From Scenedesmus sp. ARA3 (Eukaryota > Chlorophyta > Chlorophyceae > Sphaeropleales > Scenedesmaceae): a stretch of 64,000 bases of DNA. The position numbers and the translations under genes were made by a program. Where the stretch lies: assembly GCA_004335835.1 (NCBI GenBank), contig RWJK01001098.1:3558-67557 (forward strand), written 5' to 3'. The notes below the pieces were generated by a model. It was given only the letters and a program-made list of their open reading frames with translations, was not told the DNA's origin and made no database searches. This document shows positions 56,547 to 64,000 of this stretch, in pieces. Numbering within the stretch: the first letter of the stretch is position 1; every line of letters begins with the position of its first letter.

Positions 56547-59249
56547 ATGTCCATCCAGGTGCAAAGCAGTCTGCAACGTGCCAGCAGCAGAACCCCAGCA
56601 CGTCTAGCTGCTGGGAGTCATGGATGCATACCATGCAGGTGGGCAGCTGCAGCTGCACATGTTGAGTGCAGGCACCACACTACGTTGGAGCTTCTGCTTC
56701 CCCCCGCTGCATCCATGCATCACATGCATTGCATTCCCTGCGGCCACTGCAGCTTAATGAGTTGCTAGATGCGTTCATTTACATTTACCTAAACCAAGAA
56801 AAACCATGAATCTTGTCTCTTTTGTGCCAGCAGGCCTTGCCGCAGTACAGCAGTACGTGTACGGGCAGCAGCACAGGCAGCGCCAGATGCAACAAAGCCC
56901 GCAGCAGCAGCGCAGCAGCTCAAGCAGGACATCATCCGCATGTCAGGCAGCAAGTATGGGCATGACCTGGATGCAGCAACTAGGGAGGCAGTACAGGCAA
57001 AAGTGAAGCAGCTGGAGGCGCTGCAACTGCCAGTGAAGGTAGAACAGGGTGCACTCACTGGCAGCAAGTGGACAACTGTGTTCACAACATCGGACGGTGC
57101 GTAGCAGTTTGCAGCAGCAGTGCAGCTGCCAGCTTGATCAACACGGTGTGCTTAGCAATGTACTAGGAGGTGATATGAACCGCAAAGCTGAACATGTGGT
57201 TGGGCTTTTGAGCTGTTGCCAAGGGTGTTCGTTCGGCCGTTGGTGCATCAACCAACAGTGCTCTTGCCCAGCATGCACTGCCAGTGCATGATTGAATCAA
57301 CATGGCATGCTTTTCAAGGGTTGTTTTACATGTAGCCACCTGCGGTGTTACCGCCGCCCGCTGCCGTGATGTATATGCCCACAGCACCTTGCACAACATC
57401 AAATGCATGCAATAATGTGTGCTGGCTGCTGCTGCTCTTGCTGCTGCTGCTTGCAGGCACCAGCTCAGGCAAGGTTGGCCCCTTCATCACAGATGTGGTG
57501 CAGGTAGGAGCACACAGCGAAGCACGGCTGATATGCGCAGCCATGTCCTACAGCTGCTAGTTGTGCAGCTGTCAACAGCATATGTGGTGCCGGTGCGCGC
57601 ACACAGCGAAGCACAGCTTACTCGCAGCCATATCCTACAGCTGCTGATTGTGCAGCTGTCAACAGCATATGTGGTGCTGGTGCGCGCACAAAGCAAAGTC
57701 ACAGCTGAAACGCACAGCCATTTCCAGTACAACTGCCAGTTGTGCACACAATGCAGCTTCCAGGTGCAGTTGATTGTGCAGCATTGCGGGACTAGCAAAC
57801 TGACCACAATAACCTGTTGGAGGCCAAGTGTGGGCCACAAGCAGATGCGCTGGGCTGGTTGAAGCGCTGCGCCTGTGCTGCTGTAATATGACAGCTGCTG
57901 TGCCTACAGAGCCGCACACATGCCAGCTGAGTCCCGCACCTTGCGCCACTCTGTCCTGGGGACATGCGGCACCTCTGTGTGTGCCAGTACCGTATTTGCA
58001 CTAAGTCTTTCGTGCCCTAATTATTCGTCACAGACCTCAATAATTTCTAGACTTTTCCTGAAGCGATAATTTTTCCTCACCGAGGCGGCCAAACACAGTG
58101 AAAATGTGACAAATTTCGCTGTTTTTGATCGAAAATGTGGCCGATAATTTCCCGTTTTTCACAATTGTTCGTTGTGCCCGACAAATAATACAATTTCTGT
58201 TATGAAATACTTAGTGCAAATACGGCAATGCTTGCATTGGACGCGTTCGCGCCCACTCAACAGTGAAGTCACAGCTTGATCAAAATGCACGCCCATTTGT
58301 TGTTTGTTGGCTAACGTCAGCATGTGCAACTGCCGAGATAATTTTACTTTGAACTTGCCATGCCCAGTTGTATAACATGTCACAATGTGTTGGCGAACAG
58401 GAGTTCCCAGCCGCAGAGACGGGCGTTCACTACAACGTGAGCAGAACAATCAGCCTGAACTTGCCACACCCTGTTACTCAACACGTTACTTTGTTATGAC
58501 TCACAGGAGTTCCCTGCCGCGGAGCCGGATGTGTACTACAACGTGAGCAGCCTGGGCCTGAACTTGCCACACCCTGTCACTTAACATGTTACTTTGTTAT
58601 GTCTCACAGGAGTTCCCTGCCGCAGAGCCGGGTGTGTACTACAATGTGAGCAGCCTGGGCCTGGTGTCTGCAAGGCTGCGGGGCGAGTATGCCGTCACGC
58701 GCGATGACAGGGTTGATCTGGAGTTCAAAAACCTGGTGCTGAAGGTTGGGCCATTTCAGGCAGCAGAAAAGGTGTGTGGCTTGGTGGACCCTTGCACAAT
58801 CATGTTGTGCTGAAGGTTGGGCCATTCCAGGCAGCGGAGTAAGTAGTTTTGTTTGTTTGGCGGCTATTAGTGCTGTGCTGCGCGGCGAGTTTGCCGTCAC
58901 ATGCGATGACAGGGTTGACCTGGAGTTCAAAACCCTGGTGCTGAAGGTTGGGCCCTTCCAAGCAGCAGAAAAGGTGTGTGGTGCTGCTGCTGTGCTGCGG
59001 TGCTGCCCAAGCATATGCATCTGGTTGGCATGACCAACACCTGTCATAGCGGCTGCCTTCTGATGCATGCTCCTGTGTTGAGCGTGCTTCCAACAGATTG
59101 TCATTCACTGGTGCTGTTTGCTGTGCGATCACCTGCAGGTGTTTGAGGCCGGCCAGATGCGCGGCTACTGGCGCATGAGCTACGTGGATGGTGACTTCAG
59201 GGTGTTCTACACCAACAAGGACAACATGTTCATCCTGCGCAAGCTGTAG
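56547..59249 (+). CDS. plastid lipid-associated protein (fibrillin/PAP)
   Basis: Lipid-binding plastoglobule/thylakoid protein family. Exons: 56547-56638, 56834-57096, 57457-57503, 58610-58771, 59139-59249; in phase, 224 residues. Residues 1-60 are a transit peptide (MSIQVQSSLQRASSRTPARL, then RSTAVRVRAAA). The PAP domain covers ~70-224: LTGSKWTTVFTTSDG, GPFITDVVQEFPAAEPGVYY, LGLVSARLRGEYAVTRDDRV, DLEFKNLVLKVG, ending MRGYWRMSYVDGDFRVFYTN and FILRKL, which matches the family's usual C-terminus. The protein is short for the family but complete. It is divergent from the small membrane-protein gene, with 251 bp between start codons. Intron 3 is long (1.1 kb) and contains a MITE-like element and echoes. 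Confidence 0.9.
57505..57715 (+). repeat. tandem ~100-bp repeats after fibrillin exon 3
   Basis: The exon 3 end/intron start region (GATGTGGTGCAG, GTAGGAGCACACAGCGAAGC) is followed by about two further copies of the same ~100-bp block (TATGTGGTGC..GCGCACACAGCGAAGC), diverged at the splice site. Confidence 0.78.
57990..58225. mobile_element. MITE-like element with 17-bp terminal inverted repeats
   Basis: Left end CCGTATTTGCACTAAGT at 57990-58006; right end is its exact reverse complement at 58209-58225. The 236-bp interior is strikingly AT-rich, with runs of T and A, against a GC-rich surround, and has no coding capacity. The bases TA precede the left end, but no matching target-site duplication is clear on the right. 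Size, ends and non-coding interior fit a non-autonomous DNA transposon; the superfamily is unassigned. It lies in fibrillin intron 3. Confidence 0.83.
58401..58562 (+). repeat. two fibrillin exon 4 start echoes
   Basis: Copies of the acceptor and exon 4 start (EFPAAEPDVYYNVSSLGL) at about 58404-58440 and 58507-58560. The intron sequence between (AACTTGCCACACCCTGT..TTACTTTGTTATG.CTCACAG) is repeated as well; period ~105 bp. Confidence 0.93.
58801..58975 (+). repeat. two fibrillin exon 4 end echoes
   Basis: A short copy (LKVGPFQAAE) at 58801-58838 and a longer one (LRGEFAVTCDDRVDLEFKTL, then VLKVGPFQAAEK and GTGTGT) at 58881-58973, downstream of the true exon. Confidence 0.93.
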
Positions 59250-59304
59250 TAATACACTGTCAGCAGCTGTCTGGCGGCTTTCTGAGTTGCAGTTTGTATA
59301 CATG

Positions 59305-59381
59305 GCCTCAGACAAAGATGGTGTTTGGATGCCTTTTGCATGCGACAAGGACAACCTGTTCATCCTGCGCAAGCTGTAGTG
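59305..59381 (+). repeat. fibrillin C-terminus echo beyond the stop codon
   Basis: Copy of DKDNLFILRKL plus TAG at about 59342-59379, after the true stop at 59249, with surrounding post-stop sequence also duplicated (again near 59425). Confidence 0.88.
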
Positions 59382-60383
59382 ACAACATACTGTCAGAGCA
59401 GCTGCTTAGTGGCTCATTGCAGTTGGTTTGAATGGTATCGGGCAAAGATGGTGTGTCGATCCCTGGTTCCGCATCCACGGCGGTAGCGCTGGTGTGATTT
59501 GATGAGTGCTGCAACATGATGGTCTGCATCTGGCGCGCAGGTTCAGCATGCTGCGGTGAGGTAGTGCGGCGATGCTGCAGTTGCTGAGGCTGATGCTTTT
59601 AACATACAGTTGATGTTTATGCATTGTCGGCATTGTGTGTTGTGCAGCAGACTGTCTGCGCCAGCTGGTGTGTTGTAGGGCTGCTTTTGTTCAGCAGTTG
59701 CGTGAATGCCGACAGCAGCAGCCAATTGTTCAGCTGCTTGCAGTAACTGCCTTGAAGCCAACATCACCACGCGCCGAGGGTCGCACGCATGAAATCAATT
59801 CGTCGTTTTGCATGCTTGGTGTGTGCCTGCCGCATGGCATGTGCCTGTACAGATTGTGCCTTTCATGTTTGCCGTGGCACACGCTGGGTTGTGTGGGGTG
59901 TTTAGGGGTGCCGTTCTGGCATAAGCCGGCGGCATGGGGTGTGACAAGATTCAAGTGGAAGCACCACTTGGGCAGCACGTAAGAAACAGTGGTGCCAACC
60001 ACTGGTGCTGCCTACAACGGGCAGTGACTCACTGCCTGCAACAAAGGTTGTTGCAGCAGCAGAGCAGCAGCAGTTGCAGCTGAAGGTGCAGCTTGTAGCC
60101 ATGGCAAGAGTTTCTAGCGCCTGTTACTTGTTTGGAGAGTGCTTATGCTAGTTGTAGGTGCACTGGGTCTGCCTTGAGGTAACTGGTATCATTGTGGGTG
60201 ATGTCATTACCCAAGGTTGGCATGCCGTAATCGATGAGCACGCGATGACAGCTGGCGTTGGCTGCAGTAAGCTGCACCTTTTGCATATTGGTAACAGCTG
60301 AAGTTGTAACGATCAAGATGTGTATATGCTGATCGGCAGCCTGTGTCAGCATGTAGGCCGTACACCACCGCACGTACAGAAAC
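59382..60383. other. fibrillin 3' flank and intergenic DNA
   Basis: No coding exon supported. Plus-strand TGTAA at 60317 could be a fibrillin polyadenylation signal or belong to the next gene's leader. Confidence 0.4.
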
Positions 60384-61076
60384 ATGAACGCAGCAGACTA
60401 TGAGCGGGCGAAGCAGCTGCTCTCGTGTAGCAGCGAGGACATGCCTTTCTCTGTTGCGCTGACGATGATTGGTAGTGCCATGCAAGCAGGGCAGGAGGAC
60501 GTAGCCAAGACCGTAGTGCAGCTGCCGCAATTTCAAAATGAAGAGCAGCAGTGCAGGCTGCTCATGCTTGCTGTGCAGCACAGCTGGCCAGGACTTGTGA
60601 AGCATCTGCTTACCTGCGGCGTGAGAGCTCCCCAAAACATCCTTTCCCATGTTAGGGACACAGCAACACTGGAGGCACTGCTTGCAGGAGTGCCCGAGGA
60701 GCAGCATGCAGAGCTAGCCAACCATGCATGTGCATATGGAGGCCTGAGCTCCTGCTTAGGCAAGCTGCTGCTGCGGCAGTACAGGGAGCAGTGGCGGCAA
60801 AAGCAGCAGCTGGAGCAGCTGAAGCTCGGTGCACAGCACATCCTGATTGCTGCGTTGACCACGCAGAAGCAAGCAGCAGCACTGATGCAGGAAGCACAGG
60901 CGGCAGCAGCAGCAGCAACAGGAGTACAGGCCATGGCGGCTCCTGCAGCAGTGCTCGGCACTGCCTGCCAGTGCAGTGGAAGCTGCTGCCAGCAGCTGCA
61001 GCACAGCACAACTGATGAGCAGCAGCAACAGCGGGACCACCAGCACCAGCTTCGCATGGCGTTTGAGCAGACATAG
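60384..61076 (+). CDS. intronless ankyrin-like helical protein
   Basis: Single open frame of 230 residues from ATG to TAG. The first ~135 residues form paired amphipathic helices of ankyrin-like spacing (AMQAGQEDVAKTVVQLPQF; LAVQHSWPGLVKHLLTCGV; LANHACAYGGLSSCLGKLLL), although the classical ankyrin consensus is weak. The rest is a coiled, Gln/Ala-rich region (REQWRQKQQLEQLKLGAQ) with a small Cys cluster (CQCSGSCC). Function is unknown; the fold suggests protein binding. It is the only convincing single-exon gene in the window, has no leader, and is followed 85 bp after the stop by TGTAA at about 61160, a chlorophyte-type polyadenylation motif. Confidence 0.7.
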   Translation: MNAADYERAKQLLSCSSEDMPFSVALTMIGSAMQAGQEDVAKTVVQLPQFQNEEQQCRLLMLAVQHSWPGLVKHLLTCGVRAPQNILSHVRDTATLEALLAGVPEEQHAELANHACAYGGLSSCLGKLLLRQYREQWRQKQQLEQLKLGAQHILIAALTTQKQAAALMQEAQAAAAAATGVQAMAAPAAVLGTACQCSGSCCQQLQHSTTDEQQQQRDHQHQLRMAFEQT

Positions 61077-62598
61077 CAGAATGAGTCTGTTTACTGTACA
61101 GCGCTGGTTCACAGTGCATGCGCGCCTGGGCAGCAGCAGTGCCATATAGGCATGTTGACATGTAAGCATGGACCGTCCATGTCGGACATCATGGTCAGCA
61201 GCAGCAGCAGCAGCAGCATCTTGAACATCAGTCACATGCATGCATGTGCGAGCTGCGCAGCTCGTTGTTTTTTCCAGCGATTACCCTTGCATGCTGCAGG
61301 CCCTAATGCCATAAAAAGTGCAGCAGGCAAGCCGTGTTGTCACGCCAGCCATGCAGCGCAGCACAGTTGGCGTTCACGGTCAGAGGGTGAGGCTGCTGCT
61401 GCTGCCAGCCCGCCAAGCTGGCAGTTGTTGTATTGGCCATGGTGCATGACTCATGAATTTCATTGAATGGGTCATGGTGGGTGCTGCACTGCAGTCTTGT
61501 ATATGGTGGCATCATGTCCATCATGTCCAAGACAATCATGCAGTGGGGTTGAAGCGAACAGTGTCGTCTCTGAACAAACCCGATCAGTATGTCGCAGCAG
61601 CATCAGCTCCTGCCTGGAAGAAGCCAGCATGCCCCCCAGGCTTGGCGTTTGGCGGGCACAACACATTATCTGGCGCACCAATCAGCGAAGGAACAAACGC
61701 ATTATCAGGTGTAAGGCTGCTTGGCACTGCTCAGCCAGCATAGGCTTGATAGGTACTACGATGTTGAGCTAGCTGGCTGTGTGTATTTGTGACGGACACG
61801 TCTCTGTTCTCTGGGAAACGTGTATTGCTCATTTACATACGTGTCCTGACACGGTTCGTGTCCAGGCAGGCACATCGCCAACTGCAGCAAGTTGTATGGC
61901 ATGATTTGCAGCGGCTGACTGGTAAGGCAAAGGCGCCTCTGGCAGCCTGGCAGCAGCGCAGCTGATAACCATCTGCAGCCTCCATGTGTGACGCCTCGGC
62001 TGCGTTATGTTACACTATGTAATGTTATGTTGACACCCAGCTCAAAGCAACGTAAACCTGGCGGAGTATGGTTACGTTTCATTTGCGAGGTTTGGCACTA
62101 CCCTAGGAGTGGGAACTCCAATCAGGTGGCTGCCGTTCATGTACTGGAGCCAGTTCCCCAGCCATGCTGACTGGTTTGAACCGAATGTGTCACAAGTTAC
62201 TGCTGAACATTATCCGGGGCTTCTTTCAGCCCTATGGCAGCATAGCTCTGCTGCCAGCACAACAACGTGCAGCCGTCATGGCTGCTGAGTGATTCAGCAG
62301 TCGAAAGTATCGCACACCGCATGACAGTCCCAGTCACGCAGGCCGTTGCTGTGCAGACGCTATGCTAGTGATTCTCTCACTGCAATTTTAAACATAGGCA
62401 CGATTAAAAACGCCTAGGCTGTACAGGGAAAGCTCAGCCCCGGTTGAGGCTCAGACACAAATAAACCATGGTGACAATGTACACAATGTATGCGTGTATG
62501 TACACGTGTGCTACTGTGCTATGTACATGATCAAGCGACACTCGCCCGCCTAAAAGCAACACAGTAAGCTGTGCATCGCCAGAGATCAATCAGCTAGC

Positions 62599-62631
<33 letters not shown>

Positions 62632-62633
62632 GC
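61077..62633. other. intergenic stretch without a supported gene
   Basis: Short overlapping frames only. It includes the 3' flank of the ankyrin-like gene and, at 62604-62630, a (CTG)9 tract next to the subtilase end. Confidence 0.45.
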
Positions 62634-63121
62634 TCACCGCCGCCTGCCAAACACTGGCTGCCGGATTGTGCGCGGCATCCAATCATTCGGCACCGCCTGC
62701 GTTCCCTGATTGCTAGCAGCAGCAGCAGCAGCAGCAGGCAATGCAGGCGATGCTGCTGCTGCGGCAGCAGGCGCTGCAAGCACTGGCTGTAGCTGTGGCC
62801 GGGATGGCTCCTCAAGCAGCGGTGGTCGGGCTTCCACAGTAGCAGCGGCTGCAGGGGTTGCTGCTGCTGTGCCACTTGCTACTGCAGGGGCCCCTGCTGT
62901 TGCGCCACTTGCTGCTGCAGGAGGTCCTGCTGCTGCTCCAGTTGCTGTGGCAGGCACCCCTGCTGCTGCACCACTTGCTGCTGCAGGAGGTCCTGCTGCT
63001 GCGCCATCTGCTGCAACATCGGGTGGCGTGCTTGGCGATGCAGCAGCTGCAGGTGCTGCTGGTGCGGGTGTGCCTACATCTATTGCTGGTCCGAGGTCGG
63101 CTATGGGTATTCCTTGCTGGC

Positions 63122-63156
<35 letters not shown>

Positions 63157-63749
63157 GCATTGCTGCCAGTGGCGTCAGCCAGACCTGTGCTGCCACCACT
63201 GCTGCTCTGACCCTTGTCAGCCGCCTTGTCTGCTGCATCTGCTGCTGCAGCCTGCTGCGCAAGTGATGACAATGCCCACCCCTTTGCACATGGTTGCCTC
63301 GCCAGGTAATCATACGCTGCTTCTGCTTGGACTAGGCCATAGCCATACTGCACATCAAAGCCTTTTGGCCCAAGGTCCAATGCTGACTCTTGGAAGGCTG
63401 TCCGCACAATGCTGGCGTTGCAGCCGGGGAATGCAGACCACACACGTGCAATGGCACCAGAGACGTGCGGCACAGCCTGCAGCAGCAGCAGCAAGGGTGT
63501 AACATGTAACAGCAGTGTGAGCGCAACAGCGGCAGCAGCGGCAGCAAGTAAGAGTGATAGCTTGCTGGCAGTGGCTGCAGCATTGCCAGGTACTTAAATG
63601 CATGCCACCTGCTGTGCCTTGCTGCTGCTGTGTCAAGTGCTTGTGCCGCAGGCTGCTGTGCTGCATAGCGGCGCAAGTTGCTGTTGCTGCTGTATGGAAA
63701 TCACACAGCAAGCAAGCAGCATTGTTTAGGTTGCTGCACCAGTGGCAAG

Positions 63750-63788
<39 letters not shown>

Positions 63789-63829
63789 CTCACCATGCTG
63801 GTGCCTGACAGCCGCTGGTACAAGTCCTC
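62634..63829 (-). CDS. subtilisin-like serine protease, C-terminal part (truncated by window edge)
   Basis: Two exons are visible, 63829-63794 and 63476-62634; the gene continues beyond 64000. The first ends in LSGTSM and the second opens AVPHVSGAIARVWSAFPGCN, rebuilding the catalytic-serine motif GTSMAVPHVSGA of the S8 family; the intron splits it right after Met. The domain closes with FDVQYGYGLVQAEAAYDYL, a typical subtilase end. Then follow ~215 low-complexity residues: Ser/Asn tract, then Ala/Pro/Gly-rich near-repeats (GPPAAASGAAAGVPATATGA), ending VFGRRR. The Asp and His of the triad must lie upstream, outside the window. The stop is a TGA that overlaps a good GTGAGC donor, so another exon is possible. 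A secreted or wall-linked protease is likely, by the Pro/Ala tail. Confidence 0.82.
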
Positions 63830-64000
63830 CTGCAAGCATTGCAACACACGCACACATGCTTGCCGTTAGCAATCATGAGAAACTGTAGGTGCATTTGTTT
63901 TCACCGCCATCAAAAGCATACCTCTACCTCTGCACCGCGACAGTATGTATGTATGATGTCTGCCATGCGCTACTTGTTACGAGTTGATGCGGGATGGCAA

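Noticed and set aside
2521..59249. Echoes as assembly error (collapsed or stuttered haplotypes)
   Set aside because: Copies differ from each other by many substitutions, carry different spacers, and obey a strict orientation rule relative to splice sites; mis-assembly would not do this, although copy number in the youngest arrays could be affected.

Overview
The window looks like nuclear DNA of a chlorophyte (green) alga, probably chlorophycean. That is an inference from several things: many short exons with GT-AG introns, very frequent CAG/CTG triplet tracts that give poly-Gln and poly-Ala inside proteins, and proteins of plant/algal type (a DEG5-like lumenal protease, a fibrillin, a plastid LON-domain protein, a FAE1-type ketoacyl-CoA synthase). 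No bacterial or organellar signature was seen. Gene models below were built by reading each exon, placing GT and AG borders, and requiring codon phase to agree across every intron; ten complete spliced models close in frame from ATG to stop.

Layout. 294-1262 (-): weak left-edge gene fragment. 2521-8127 (-): NRAMP metal transporter, 8 exons. 10623-15114 (-): secreted cysteine-rich protein with a CAP-like domain, 7 exons. 15878-18942 (-): 2-oxoglutarate/Fe(II) prolyl-4-hydroxylase-like enzyme, 5 exons. 18943-23735: no gene seen. 23736-25815 (-): low-complexity Gln/Ala-rich nuclear-type protein. 27672-31152 (-): DUF1279/FAM210-like membrane protein, divergent from 31512-35552 (+): DEG5-like protease, 7 exons. 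38412-40878 (-): unrecognised secreted protein, 6 exons. 43365-48801 (-): 3-ketoacyl-CoA synthase, 11 exons, divergent from 49425-52775 (+): LON substrate-binding-domain protein. 55531-56295 (-): small membrane protein with an AT-hook-like tail, divergent from 56547-59249 (+): plastid fibrillin. 60384-61076 (+): intronless ankyrin-like protein. 62634 to the right edge (-): C-terminal part of a subtilase.

The outstanding feature is not a gene. Almost every multi-exon gene here carries extra, diverged, partial copies of its own exon ends inside its introns or just past its stop codon. Each copy spans a splice junction: copies of an exon start lie upstream of the true exon and bring an AG acceptor; copies of an exon end lie downstream and usually bring the GT donor. 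I count about sixty such 'junction echoes' in nine genes, in arrays of up to seven copies (NRAMP exon 5). They explain why the introns are long and why naive ORF finding gives so many shadow reading frames. Whether they are relics of intron growth by tandem duplication, decoy sites, or functional alternative exons cannot be settled from sequence alone.

Other points: sense-strand (CTG)n tracts sit directly against many 3' splice sites; an AT-rich MITE-like element with 17-bp inverted ends lies in a fibrillin intron; an 18-bp perfect palindrome lies in the DUF1279/DEG5 divergent promoter. The genes share no obvious pathway; four (DEG5, LON, fibrillin, probably DUF1279) have plastid-type leader sequences, and three (CAP protein, the 38-41 kb protein, the subtilase) look secretory.
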